Assembly: GCF_964275005.1 (NCBI RefSeq) | Contig: NC_092697.1 | Span: forward strand, 21,116,138-21,180,137 | DNA from: Diadema setosum | Taxonomy: Eukaryota > Echinodermata > Echinoidea > Diadematoida > Diadematidae | DNA length: 64,000 nt | Direction of reading: 5' to 3' | Shown here: piece by piece, positions 26,801-34,689 of the stretch | Numbering within the stretch: position 1 is the first letter of the stretch | Layout: each line of letters opens with the position of its first letter | Position numbers and translations under genes: made by a program | The notes under the pieces: generated by a model | Told to the model about the DNA's origin: nothing | The model's database searches: none | What the model saw: only the letters and a program-made list of their open reading frames with translations

Positions 26801-29800
26801 TTTTCTATAGGTCTATGTACAGTATGTGGGTTTGGAAGAAACAGGTCCTGTGCAATATTTTATGTCATGAATGTATTTTTTGTTATTGGGTGTATAAATT
26901 TCTGTGTTATATAATAATAATGAATTAATGAAAGATGTGTCGTTTTGTTATCTGTTGTGTTTCATTTTGGAGTGTGTGCTCTCTTATGTGTAACACATGC
27001 CATTTGATTCATGAAGATTTTCCATTTTATGGACAATGAAATAAAATAAAATGAATGATATGAAATATTGAAGCCTTTTGTTAACGTCATAAGCTTCCAG
27101 TGCCCAGCTGTGCGGCACCTAGCATGACCAGATGCCGTGCCTGTCGCTATTTATACAGCGACTGGGCTGTGTATAGTTATGCAACGCCTTGCCTGAGCAG
27201 AGCACGCACTTCAGTGCGCGTAGTGCAAACCTCAAATATGCACAGCTTGAACTCCCATGTTCATTGAATTGACCCTTCCTGCCAAAATATAAAGAGTCCT
27301 TCAAAAATTCATAAAAATTCCTGGATAACTACCAAAATTTAATCATCTCTTCCTTATGTCATTCTCAATCTTTTAAGTGTCATCCACATCCTGTTCACAA
27401 TCTGAGTTATTTTGCACACAAACACACAGAGTAATAATCTCCTTGGTAGAGATAACAAAACAAAAAAATCTCGCTACCCAAATGGTATCTAACTGTTCAT
27501 TGCATGACATCAACTGGTATATGATATGCTCTGCCATCGAGCATGCAAATAAGGTTCAGCAATTTTGGACACCAGTGCAGTAGCTAGCATTAACAGATCA
27601 TGTCTTGCGGAGCATGGCGTTTTTACAGCGACTGGGCTGTGTATACTGTACTTAGGACAGCAGATGACATCAAATAGACTCTTCATCGAACTTGTCGTTC
27701 CAATTCTACTTGCCCAAGAATTGATTGTTGTTATGAAAGTATAAAGAGCTTAGAGCTTTGATTTGATCACAAATGCTAATGACATGGTACAAATTTTGTA
27801 CCATGCCATGGTCTAACTAAGTTTGAACGACCTTCGTGAATTCGGGCCTAAGTGTCTAGAGTTTAACTAAGGTCGTAAGGAGTGACTGTGCATGGTCTGG
27901 AACCCCGAATATACTGTCTCGAATGCATCTGAGCCAGAGTCCAGTCACGTACAGCTAACCGTAGTATAAACGATACAGAAAATGACAGCCGTCGCTTCCG
28001 TCGAGATCGGCACTGACGTGGATCGTTCGGTGGCTGCTTGTGCTCTAACCCCGGATCGCGGCCGGGCGCTCCGTCCATACATTGCATTGCACAGCTGTGT
28101 AACTTGTTAGACTTACTAGCTGTGCCAGGGGCCTGTTTCACAAAGGTCGCACTTAGTAAGTCAGACTTAGCGCTAGTCAATCTTAGTCTAAGTGTGACTT
28201 TTTAAGTCTGTTTCACAAAGTCAATCTTAGGCTAAGACCGACTTATTCGATTTCAATAGTAATGTACGAGCCAAAAATATGCAAATTAGCTGTATGTTGT
28301 CTGCTGATTATTTCTAAGTAATTTCTGGAAAGGAAATTGCTTTGATTTCCTGCAGCTACGATTCATATGGCATTACTGTAATCATTTGTTATTCAAAGTG
28401 CTCATTTACTAACTCATATTATTTTTCTTTTGTACATGAATAGCGGCTCGTTTGATGATTATTTTGATATAAGAGATGTTTTGTGCATGAGGCATCTTTA
28501 ATCCAGTCCCACATGTTTATATTGGACTGTGTGAAAGTTAGGATGGATGCGGTTGCTCGCGCTGCAGCTGCACTGATATGATCTCTGCATTCTCTGCATT
28601 GCACAATGAACGGTGGACGTTGGTAGAAGAGGACTCTTGCTAGCTTGTTGCACACGAAGATAAGTTGTTTTTTTTCCAACTAGCTAGGGGTGGTCTAGCC
28701 CGACCAGACACTGTTACGCTATGCGAAAACAGCGTCTGACACGCACGGCATGCAGCCTCGAAGTGAGGAACCTCAACACAACTACAAAACTTAGGAACAT
28801 GTATACTTTTCTCCTTTAAACAGAATACTTTACTCACGTTAAATGCTACAGAAGAATAGTTCGCCACACTGGGTCCATGGAGACCACTTGCGATAAGTCC
28901 GTGGAACAAATAAATGACACTTTCTGGCGCAATTCCTGACCGCCGGGCTTCGTCGTTGCAGGATTCAAAATGGCGCCTTGACTTATGCGCATGCGTGACC
29001 GGATGTGCTCCAGAGCGAGCGCGTGTGCGTTGAAAGTGTCGAACAAACCTTGGCGTCTGCGACACAATAACCCAGTACAGTTTATAGCTGTATACCTTAT
29101 ACTAGTAACCGTGCGTACGCTGCTTGAAAGGGCATTCACATCACGTGACCACCCGATATCTGAGCTTGGCCTGGCGTGAAAGATTGTGTACGGTGTGGAC
29201 ATGCTGGATATGATGATCAATTTCGGTAAGTTTCATTACGTACATTTGAATATATATAGCATCAGATGTAGAGTAAATATTGAAGAGTATACTCGATGAG
29301 TTTGAGGTGACAAAAATGATCGTAAGTATCAAAAGTCAAAGCTATCGTGTACGATTACGTCGCCTCTCCTAGTGATTGGTGGTCGCGCGCGTACAGCCCT
29401 GTCGCGACGTACCATGTACAGCGACTGGGCTGTGTATAGTTAGGGGTGGTCTAAACTACAGAAGTGAGTGTAGCTAGTCTGTTATTCATAGGTAGGTCCT
29501 TGAAATTATGTACTAAGAGCAAAAGAGATGATTCATCCAAGGCCGAAGGGACTGAATATTATGAACTGTAAGGAACTGGAATTCCCTGTCGTCAGACATT
29601 GTTTCTGCGCCATCTGTGGGATCATTTCGAAACCGTCTAACAGTTGATCACAGTGGCTAGTTTTTTTCATCAAATTTTCTATGTGCTTGTAAATATCTGT
29701 AAATAAATTGTATTATAATGTAAATAGCACCAGTCTGCAAGAATCTTCAGGCTATTGAAGGAGGCAGACTTAACCAGAAGAAGAAGAAGAAGAACTCTGT

Positions 29801-31951
29801 TGTACTTGTATTGTAGAGTCTGCTCATTACTACATTAGACAATGTCTACATATAAACTCTATACTAGTATGACTATGGCTATGCCTAGTGTAGAGTCTGT
29901 GCACTGTGTTATTAATCAAGCTAGGGGCGTAGTGCACATCTTTATGATTTTGAAGAAAACTAAGTGCATAATTGCCCTAGACTGCATGTCGTAGTTAGAA
30001 CCATACTAAATCATGGCTAATGGCTGCCAATTGGTCGAATATTAAAGTCCAATTGCTGGGCCCCCCAGTTGAATTGGGAAGTAAATATTTATGAATTTAA
30101 ATTTATGCATTTTGGAATGTGTTTGGGAACTGCATCATGCATCAATCAAGATTAGGCATAGAAACTACTAGACCTCTAATGTTTTCTGTGTAACGTGAAA
30201 TACTGTAGCCTTTGATGCGAGGTAGAGGTGATGCGTCTATTGGCTAACCGTTTCCTCTAACTGACACAAAATGCTGGGTGGGTTTGTTTCGTTTCATTTT
30301 GTTTTGTTTTATGCTTCCAGGAAAAAAAAAGTGCATTCATTAAGAATACAACTAAGATGTAACTGGTACCGTAGAAATGGAAACTTGGTTAATTTCATTG
30401 GCAGTCATGTGTAGAGGTAGACCAATAAATCTGCCTCTTGTCCGGTAGCCTCTTGTTAACTGTATGTATGCGGTCGCTAATAAAGTCGACCATATTACAG
30501 ACCGTACAGTTAACAATTAGGCTATCGAAGAGACAAATTTATCGGTCTAACCAGTTAGACAGACACAGCCTCGTCCTGTACACAAGAGGTATAATTTCTA
30601 ACAAGTATAGGTCTAACTAATTTGTCAGGTTTTCCTCAGTGTAATTTGTTGCGAATGCATGATATTTGCATGCATTAATAGTCATGGGTATTAAAAGCAG
30701 CTAAGAAGATAACACAGGCAAGAAAGGATTGGTAGACAGGGAATAATTTTCAAACTCAAATTTGATTAGCAATTTCAGCTGATGAAAAATATCTTCAGTG
30801 ATATCCTGTACACTTCTATGTAAGAAAACTGCTACACAAAAGTTAGTTTGTGTTGCAGTGGTGTAAAAATGCATAGCAAATAGCATTGGTCCCTGGTAGA
30901 AATATAATTCATTTCCAAAGTCCAGTTACATGTAGATTCTATAGGATTTCTAGCTCTATATGAGCTAAAATTTTGGTTTAACAGTTCAAACTATCAGTAG
31001 GTAGGGATCTATTTTAGTATGACTATTTGAAGAGTTTGTTCGCAAAAACCGATAAGTCCATATTTGCCAAATGGAGATACTTGTGATTAAAGGTCAAGAA
31101 AAATAAAGAGAATAATATGAAAATTCTTGCTTCTTTTGACCATAACTTCAAAAATGTACCTTTTAGATTTTCTATATGTAGTGACCAATAGACCTACATT
31201 GTACATCATTTAAAGGTATAATTTTGTACTTTATGACAGAGACCGTACTTCAAAATCTTCAAAAATGGACTTATCGGTTTTTGCGAACAAACTCTTCATT
31301 TTTAATTTGAATCATTGTTCAGTGAATAGTGTAGGAGTAACGTTAGACCCTCTGAGGCTCTACCAAACTAGTGATTCTCTAGTTTGTTAAAAATACTGCC
31401 ATCTCACTCAGGATAAGATAAAGTGGAAGAAATTAATGAATATTAGGAGTTGATTATGTTTTTGAACTTTCCATTTTGGAATGTGGTGGGCCTTACGCAA
31501 AATTAATAAATTTAGAGCTTTGTGAACAGAAACAGGATTCAAAGTCCTGCGTAAAATTATGGGAGGACTTCGGGATTTACGCAGGGATTTACGCATTTAT
31601 TTCTTTGTGAAACACCCCCTGTGCAACTGTGGCCTAACAGTTAGTGTTACTAAAGGGGCTTCCCATCCCCAGATGCTGAGTTGGAACTAACCCCGGGACG
31701 CTCCGTGTACACAGTTACATCCAACACTGCGTGTTGGGGCTGGTCGCAGTTAAGTTGCAACCTACCTTGTTGTTTTGAATGCTGTCACCAGCTGCCTTTT
31801 CGTGGTTGAGGTGCTCGCCACAAAAATTCTCTCCTTTTGCTGGCATCAGTCTGCAAAAACGCTTCCTTTTCGTAACAAAAAAGTTACACTTGCGTTTCTC
31901 ACACTCAGCCATTTTCTCGTTGTGTGGCGGGCTGGACTTTACCGAGGACAT
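6944..31951 (-). CDS. TRMT13: tRNA 2'-O-methyltransferase TRM13 homolog, ten coding exons
   Basis: This enzyme methylates the ribose 2'-OH of nucleotide 4 in the acceptor stem of some tRNAs (Pro, Gly, His) using S-adenosylmethionine. Coding exons are 31951-31766, 26389-26343, 20238-20172, 19240-19178, 18477-18408, 17132-16947, 12853-12762, 9818-9662, 8602-7918 and 7127-6944. All phases join: 1737 nt, 578 residues plus stop. Domains in order: CCCH zinc finger (C22, C33, C44, H47), CHHC zinc finger (about 72-93), and the TRM13 methyltransferase domain with SAM loop FIEFGAGRG (199-207), KHLCGAATD (282-290), MAMCCHHRC (360-368) and RMSSWATCG (394-402). A low-complexity Ser/Glu/Gly/Lys-rich stretch of about 115 residues precedes the conserved C-terminus, which makes the protein longer than the human one (about 481 residues). 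The first ATG is 31951. A second in-frame ATG at 31912 has a better Kozak context (AAAATGG) and may be used instead. The introns are full of transposons. Confidence 0.93.
7918..8602 (-). CDS. TRMT13: TRMT13 exon 9: catalytic core and low-complexity insert
   Basis: This large 685 nt exon starts after TACATGCAG with DLALRCIMET, continues with MAMCCHHRCSW and RMSSWATCG, then runs into a polar insert rich in Ser, Glu, Gly and Lys. I end it at AG/GTACAT (phase 2), the donor that keeps frame with exon 10. GTAAGG six bases upstream would break the frame. Confidence 0.87.
9150..9372. mobile_element. Decayed MITE-like sequence in TRMT13 intron 8
   Basis: A TACTGTAAGCAAAATATTTTTGC-type start and many TTTTTGCGA/TTCGC words resemble the better preserved TTCGCG-rich elements at 59.1-60.0 kb. 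The terminal pairing is poor, so this is tentative. Confidence 0.3.
9662..9818 (-). CDS. TRMT13: TRMT13 exon 8
   Basis: This 157 nt exon (acceptor CCAATGCAG, donor GTAATG, ends in phase 1) codes GPTYQRINMDIENLCLEKVP and ends with AYTKHLCGAAT. Both motifs are diagnostic for TRM13. The following Asp codon is split with exon 9. Confidence 0.92.
10215..11175 (+). mobile_element. Family P element, interrupted copy B
   Basis: The 5' end (CTGATATGCCTCCACCATAATGCATGG) lies at about 10233. The DR1-rich core and 3' end (TTGCGGAGGCATAA) span 10735-11175. Between them (about 10346-10735) is unrelated sequence, including a run of A. The 3' part holds (ACGG)n at 11089-11130 and several TGACCTTTGACC words (10791, 10806, 10957). 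Confidence 0.7.
11195..11415 (+). mobile_element. Family Q fragment
   Basis: This has phrases typical of the family Q core: CTACCTGCCAAGTTTCATGA, TTTCAAGAAGCTGAAAATGT and a second GCCTGCAAAGTTTGGTGAAA unit. No ends are present, so it is a truncated piece joined directly to copy B of family P. Confidence 0.55.
11420..11655 (+). mobile_element. tRNA-derived SINE
   Basis: The head resembles a tRNA: box A-like GATGTAGTGG near 11434 and box B-like AGTTCGATTCC near 11475, about 35 bp apart. A body with CCTTGGACAAGATGTTTTCA and ATAAATGGGTACTTGGCAAT follows, then a tail of ATT repeats (11636-11656). The distance and divergence from a foldable tRNA argue for a SINE and against a tRNA gene. The ATT tail suggests mobilisation by a CR1/L2-type LINE. 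Confidence 0.75.
11655..12157 (+). mobile_element. Family R element (CCTCCGCCAAGG)
   Basis: It starts ATTACCTCCGCCAAGGGAGG and ends with CTTGGCAGAGGTCTGCGCTC followed by TCAGAGTGCTTTTCTAGTT. The two ends are related as inverted CCTCCGCCAAGG / CTTGGCAGAGG. Other pieces are at 26575-27425 (minus, broken) and 33235-33400 (5' end only). Confidence 0.7.
12160..12365. repeat. ATT/ATC microsatellite
   Basis: About 200 bp of ATT repeats interspersed with ATC. Open frames across it code only poly-Ile and are not genes. It directly follows the family R element. Confidence 0.95.
12762..12853 (-). CDS. TRMT13: TRMT13 exon 7
   Basis: This 92 nt exon (acceptor TTGACAG, donor GTTAGT, ends in phase 0) codes RLSQWVQQALEENASSAKF and LLVERAAVRHK. 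It corresponds to the conserved KLS-W-V helix and the strand carrying the acidic residue (LVE/DR) expected to contact SAM. Confidence 0.9.
13190..15525 (+). mobile_element. Family Q elements with tandem core, two adjacent 3' ends
   Basis: The sequence is built of repeated units carrying CTGCCAAGTTTGGTGAAA, TTCTCAAGAAGAAGATGAAA and GGGGGGCACCCCTGATTCTG. The GGGGCACCCCTG word recurs at 13910, 14196 and 14542, so the units are about 286 and 346 bp. A start-like sequence GACCCGCGGGTCTAGCGCTC is at 13552. A GACGGACGACAGACG tract precedes the terminal hairpin TAGCTCATTTGAGCC / GGCTCAGGTGAGCTA (14860-14893). A second hairpin end is at 15490-15523. Confidence 0.7.
15885..16168 (+). mobile_element. 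LINE 3' end fragment with ATT tail
   Basis: With frame breaks it codes SDLWNNLLQIVRLLGSVEQF followed by a KHL..LIC motif, the usual last residues of a CR1/L2-type LINE reverse transcriptase (LWN-LP...SVxxFKxxLKT). It ends in ATTATT repeats at 16148-16167. It is strongly 5' truncated. Confidence 0.65.
16947..17132 (-). CDS. TRMT13: TRMT13 exon 6: linker and SAM-binding loop
   Basis: This 186 nt exon begins after ACCACCAG and ends at GAGAG/GTATTT. It codes a helical region followed by DLCFIEFGAGRG, the glycine-rich SAM-binding motif I of the TRM13 methyltransferase fold. The last Gly codon is completed by exon 7. Confidence 0.92.
17836..17900. repeat. AT microsatellite and G run
   Basis: Alternating AT (about 17839-17886) is followed by a short T run and a G run. 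Reading frames through it are artefacts. Confidence 0.9.
18095..18252. mobile_element. Short MITE in TRMT13 intron 5
   Basis: The ends ATGCTGCACACTGGCA and GGGCTAGTGTGCAGCCCTG pair as imperfect inverted repeats. The interior repeats GACCAGTAA and ACTGGTCCGACAG. Length is about 155 bp. Confidence 0.55.
18408..18477 (-). CDS. TRMT13: TRMT13 exon 5
   Basis: This 70 nt exon (acceptor CTGCCAG, donor GTAAAT, ends in phase 1) codes LHLASFSVGELRDIIAKVEQ and VFA. It matches the helical linker (LSSLSEEQL..LI.K.) between the zinc fingers and the methyltransferase domain. Confidence 0.83.
19178..19240 (-). CDS. TRMT13: TRMT13 exon 4
   Basis: This 63 nt exon (acceptor CCTCCTCAG, donor GTAAGA, phase 0 at both ends) codes DYFVKGINAGTADDMQDDIE plus A. 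The segment Y-x-x-x-x-INAG is conserved in TRM13 proteins just after the second zinc finger. Confidence 0.88.
19383..19565 (+). mobile_element. Family Q 5' end fragment
   Basis: CAGTGGGTCCAGTGCTCATC followed by TGAGTATCTAAAGTTCACCC matches the start seen near 13552 (GCGGGTCTAGCGCTCACCTG). The fragment loses similarity after an AACACGAAAACTGGCC-type segment. No 3' hairpin follows. Confidence 0.45.
20172..20238 (-). CDS. TRMT13: TRMT13 exon 3: end of CHHC finger
   Basis: This 67 nt exon, acceptor CATGAAG and donor GTAAGT, codes TVATKHLDKHLKVCNSRPKE after the split His. HLDKHLKVCN supplies the last His and Cys of the CHHC finger. It ends in phase 0. Confidence 0.9.
20455..20532 (+). mobile_element. 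LINE/SINE 3' tail
   Basis: GAGTGGATTTGGCGCTATAT followed by AAATCATATCAATTATTATT is the usual 3' end of CR1/L2-type elements in invertebrates. Nothing upstream is recognisable as reverse transcriptase. Confidence 0.55.
20940..21372. mobile_element. pogo/Tigger-like MITE
   Basis: The termini TACAGTTCGACCTCGATTAT and ATAATCAAGGTCGAACTGTA are near-perfect inverted repeats of about 26 bp, extending to CCGGCC/GGCCGG. A CAGT start inside TA is typical of Tc1/mariner-pogo non-autonomous elements. Length is about 430 bp with no coding capacity. Confidence 0.85.
21510..21935. mobile_element. Foldback element with GTCTA-unit arms
   Basis: The left half (to about 21700) is an array of degenerate 14-16 bp units of the form GTCTAnTnnCCAnTT. 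The right half is its reverse complement (nnTTAGACnAAnTGGnnn). The halves meet near 21695 with almost no spacer. The unit is the same as in the 41.6-43.3 kb element, so this is a smaller, more diverged relative. Confidence 0.8.
23035..24175 (+). mobile_element. Family P element, copy D
   Basis: Full-length: it starts TAGAAATGTCGCTATGGCGA (then CTGGTATGCCTCTGCC) and ends CACGGTGGAGGCATAA. The core has at least three monomers of about 125-150 bp, each with CTTGGACCAAGTTTGGTGAA followed by TTGACCTTGACCTTTGACC. An ACGGACGTACGTACGGACGG tract and hairpin close it. Confidence 0.85.
24283..25412 (+). mobile_element. Family P element, copy E
   Basis: Full-length: it starts TAGAAGTGTCGCTATGGCGA and ends TTTGTGGTGGAGGCACAG. 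It inserted into the same MITE as copy D, in the same orientation, about 110 bp away. A tract of AGACGGACAGACGGAAGG precedes the end. Confidence 0.85.
26343..26389 (-). CDS. TRMT13: TRMT13 exon 2: start of CHHC finger
   Basis: A 47 nt microexon follows TTTTTCAG and precedes GTAAGT. It codes DLSCLKRIPCPYDPH plus two bases of the next codon, which exon 3 completes as His. RIPCP-x-DP-x-H is the conserved opening of the CHHC finger shared by TRM13 and U11-48K proteins. It sits just outside the right end of the nested insertion block. Confidence 0.9.
26575..27425 (-). mobile_element. Family R element, minus-strand copy broken by insertion
   Basis: GAGCGCAGACCTCTGCCAAG followed by CTGATCTTGTTCTTCCATAG (26603-26700) is the reverse complement of the 3' end of the 11.66-12.16 kb element. 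Sequence matching its body (GTGCGCGTAGTGCAAACCTC, CCTGTTCACAATCTGAG, TTATTTTGCACACAA) resumes at about 27190-27425. About 400 bp of unrelated AT-rich DNA lies between. Confidence 0.6.
28130..28250. repeat. Foldback repeat with TTTCACAAAG ends
   Basis: GGGCCTGTTTCACAAAGGTC, a run of AGACTTAG/CTAAGT words and a second GTCTGTTTCACAAAGTCAAT make a self-complementary patch. Its start resembles the ends of the elements at 31.6 and 33.0 kb. Confidence 0.45.
28960..29225. promoter_or_regulatory. Bidirectional promoter-like region inside TRMT13 intron 1
   Basis: Ubiquitous-promoter motifs cluster within 200 bp: YY1-like CAAAATGGCGCC (28966-28977), NRF1-like TGCGCATGCG (28986-28995) and a perfect E-box TCACGTGACC (29141-29150). 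The region is locally CpG-rich. Outward-facing donors flank it: on the plus strand TTTCG/GTAAGT after 29225, following ATG at 29201, and on the minus strand TTTAAC/GTGAGT after 28838. This suggests alternative or divergent first exons, but no product can be assigned. Confidence 0.45.
29560..29795 (+). mobile_element. LINE 3' end fragment with GAA tail
   Basis: The frame WNSLSSDIVSAPSVGSFRNR followed by LTVDHSG and a stop (29570-29653) is a classic C-terminus of a non-LTR reverse transcriptase. An untranslated tail and (AGA)n at 29777-29792 follow. It is strongly 5' truncated. Confidence 0.7.
30415..30567. mobile_element. Short foldback MITE
   Basis: GTAGACCAATAAATCTGCCT ... GTTAACTGTA pairs with TACAGTTAAC ... 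CAAATTTATCGGTCTAAC. The arms are about 60 bp with a short loop. Confidence 0.7.
31027..31303. mobile_element. Foldback MITE, about 275 bp
   Basis: The ends GAAGAGTTTGTTCGCAAAAA and TTTTTGCGAACAAACTCTTC are perfect inverted repeats, continuing into CCGATAAGTCCAT / ATGGACTTATCGG. It lies in TRMT13 intron 1. Confidence 0.85.
31766..31951 (-). CDS. TRMT13: TRMT13 exon 1: CCCH zinc finger
   Basis: This exon codes 62 residues and ends in phase 0 at AACAAG followed by donor GTAGGT. The C-x10-C-x10-C-x2-H spacing and the core KRKRFCRLMPAKGENFCGEH match the N-terminal finger of TRM13 proteins. Translation may start at 31951 (ACT ATG T) or at 31912 (AAA ATG G), which would remove 13 residues outside the finger. 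Confidence 0.88.
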
Positions 31952-31989
31952 AGTACATGCGTTCTGTTAACTCTGCTTCTGCATGCACG

Positions 31990-32410
31990 ATATTCATGAA
32001 AGGAAGGCCGCCGGCCGGCGGCGGCGGGGCCAGCCGGGCGGCGCGGGTGGTGTAACACGTCTGTACGTCGGCGTGCCCGGATCCGGCCGACGAAAGAAAG
32101 CAAAACGCAGGCTGATATTGCACCAAAGAGCTTGAAGCTTCTTGATTGCACGCCCTCAATCGGGTTCGTACCACTGATCTCCCCTCAGTTGTTCGTACCC
32201 ATAGAGCTCAAAGAGATTATACCACAAGAGGGCGTAGTCCAGTGGGGAGGCAGCCGAGGCAGCCGCGCGAGGGAGCTGCCATTTTGCGTTGTGAGAGCCG
32301 CCATTGCACGCCGTCGGATCCTGTACAATCAGGTGGCAGCGCACTTAATGCGCTCGATCGACTTGAATATTCGGCGCAGTGACCTTGCGTTGTTTTATTG
32401 TGACGTCACA
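31990..32410. promoter_or_regulatory. CpG-rich upstream region of TRMT13 with a CRE
   Basis: Just upstream of the TRMT13 start is a GC block (about 32000-32065, rich in GGCCGG and GGCGGCGGCGG) in otherwise AT-rich DNA. A perfect cAMP response element TGACGTCA lies at 32401-32408. This is the probable core promoter zone. No TATA box is obvious. Confidence 0.5.
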
Positions 32411-32965
32411 ATGGTCATGTTTAAGCGTCACAATGGTGCTGATGTTGTTTGATTTTATGGCGTGAGTGGGAATGTACGCGAAACAAACGTCATAATGCTC
32501 AAGTACTGTCTAGTCTACATCCAAGTTCCCACTATTTATTTTGCGAACAACAAAAACGTCTTGACTCTACCAAATGGTTCAAAATGATATGATATCATCG
32601 TAGAAACTAATATTTAAACAATTAACCCATTGTGATTCTGAGAATGAAAATGTGTAATGAAGAATAACATATAATTCCAGATATGATATGAGAAGATATG
32701 ACTTGAACGTAGATCCAGTGCCAGGAGCTGAGTGTGCGCTCCCTCTTCAATTTTGGACGCACTATTTGTACGCACGCGTATGGCGACTACTTACTCTATA
32801 GGTATAATCTCTTTGATAGAGCTCTATTATACGTATAGCTCTATGTTCGTACCATGTAAATACAGCTCTATGGTTCGTACCTAGTTCTCCTCGCCACCAC
32901 TAACCGTTAGAGGGCGAACTAGAAGACTGAGATTCAGAGTGACTGCTCTGCTGAGATTTCATGGG

Positions 32966-33150
32966 AGCGGGGGTGTTTCACAGAGCCGTTCTTAAAGTTT
33001 AGAAAGACTTAAGTGCGACTGGTGATCAATTCTTGTGCTGTAAATACAGCTCTATGGATTCTGATAAGTATAGCACGCAAGAACTGATCACCAGTCGCAC
33101 TTAAGTCCTTCTTAACTTTAAGAACGGCTTTGTGAAACACCCCCCCCCCC
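32966..33150. mobile_element. Foldback MITE with GGGTGTTTCACA ends
   Basis: The left arm GGTGTTTCACAGAGCCGTTC pairs with the right arm GAACGGCTTTGTGAAACACC. The pairing runs about 75 bp with few mismatches through GACTTAAGTGCGACTGGTGA. The loop holds GTAAATACAGCTCTATGG, which also occurs at about 32857 just outside. Confidence 0.9.
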
Positions 33151-33234
33151 CCGCTGCCATTTACCCATTCACTCGTTATACGTATCATCAGCTCTTGACT
33201 TTGATAGAAACACAATTTCACCTTTTACATGTTA

Positions 33235-33400
33235 TTACCTCTGCCAAGGGAGGGGGTTATGTTTTAATTACCGTTTGTTTGTTTGTTGGTTTGTTTGTTT
33301 GTTGGTTTGTTGGTTTGTTTGTCCGTGTGCAAAATAACTCAAAAAGTTGTGAACGGATTTGGATGAAACTTGCAGGAAAGGTTGAGGTGCCTCCAAACGT
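33235..33400 (+). mobile_element. Family R 5' fragment
   Basis: ATTACCTCTGCCAAGGGAGG, GTTATGTTTTAATTACCGTT and GCAAAATAACTCAAAAAGTT match the 5' part of the element at 11655. A GTTT/GGTTT microsatellite has expanded inside it. The 3' end is missing. Confidence 0.7.
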
Positions 33401-33529
33401 GCCGGGGGAGAGTGGGGAGAAGTGGGACAAAAAATGTGATTTGAAGAATTTCCTTCTATAGATTTTCTGGTATTTAGAATGGGGTTTTCATGTCTCGGAC
33501 CCAAAGACTACTGATGACGCATGGACCTC

Positions 33530-33905
33530 GGATCATCATCTACAGATCGGCTCAAACTTGGCCCTCGCTCCCACAACCGTTATGCTGACCGCTCTTTCTC
33601 CGTTTGTGCTCCCCTTCTTTGGAACAACCTCCCTATTCATATTCAGTCCTCCACCTCCGTTGACATCTTCAAAAAGAAACTTAAAACCCATTTATTTTTA
33701 GAACAGAACTGATGATTATGTATACATTAGATTATTGTATTATAAGCTGATTTACATTATATAGATGTTTGTTTGTTTTGACTATGTAAAGCGCTTTGAA
33801 ACATATTGGCGCTTAATAAATATTTCATATTATTATTATTATTATTATTATCATTATTATTGTCATTATTATCATTATTATTATCATTATCATTATCATT
33901 ATTAT
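33530..33905 (+). mobile_element. CR1/L2-type LINE 3' end with ATT tail
   Basis: An intact frame codes RSHNRYADRSFSVCAPLLWN, NLPIHIQSSTSVDIFKKKLK and THLFLEQN, then a stop at 33710. This is the diagnostic C-terminus of CR1/L2 reverse transcriptases. The 3' UTR ends GTAAAGCGCTTTGAAACATA ... TTGGCGCTTAATAAAT followed by ATT/ATC repeats (33830-33906). This is the best-preserved LINE remnant here. Confidence 0.85.
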
Positions 33906-34104
33906 TGATGCTAGGCCACATGATGGGTTGTTACTTCATATTCCTAAGAGTCTCATAGTTATGGTATTATTGATTAAAAAAGGCTTCTGATTGGGGTTAA
34001 GTATAATCGGCCAGGCTGTCAAAGCGAGGCCGAGTTGTCCCCGCGAGTCCGAGTTAGCCTGACCCCGATCGGGTAAAGGTCTGAGATTGCGACTCCGGCG
34101 AACT

Positions 34105-34505
34105 TTTTCGGTTAAAGGGACTGCACAGTACTGGTTGAGGTGGGGATTCATGTTTTGAACATTCCTAAGTGAGATAATGAGAAACCTCGTATGAAATATG
34201 AAAGAGCATGTAATTTCAAGAAGGATTCAACGTTTATTTGATGGAAATTGGTTTTCAAATGGCTGAGATATTCCCCCAAAAAGTGATAACAATAAAAGGC
34301 GACAGGCCAAGCCTTTTATTAGGATCTCTTTGTTTCACCTTGTTTTTGGATATCTCAGCCATTTCAAAACCAATTTTCATCAAATAAACTTTTGATACCC
34401 CTTAGATTTGCATGCTCTTTCACATCTCATAGAGTGGTTTCTGAATACATCGCAAAACGTTAAAAGCTAAATCCTCGCCCTCACCAGAACTGTACACACC
34501 CTTTA
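34105..34505. mobile_element. MITE with TTAAAGGGACTG ends
   Basis: The outer ends TTAAAGGGACTGCACAGTAC and CAGAACTGTACACACCCTTT pair imperfectly. The inner GATGGAAATTGGTTTTCAAA pairs with TTTCAAAACCAATTTTCATC. Related copies are nested at 45.96-46.74 kb. Confidence 0.75.
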
Positions 34506-34689
34506 ATATTTCTCAATTTCGTAATTACTCAACGAATATGTTGTTATTACAGCGTTATTCTACACATTTCTTAGGCATACGCGTATATATGCATAGGCCT
34601 ATGTATTTCAGAATGTCGGCCTGTTTGACACTCCACTAGTACTACTGAGTACTGAAAATTTACAAATGTACATGTATTTGTGAAATGGT

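Noticed and set aside
28640-29220. Protein-coding gene of 120-140 residues on the minus strand
   Set aside because: There is no recognisable domain and the frames overlap each other. I keep only the promoter/first-exon interpretation.
32132-32452. 106-codon plus-strand ORF upstream of TRMT13
   Set aside because: It lies in the CpG-rich promoter region, overlaps two other frames and has no domain resemblance.
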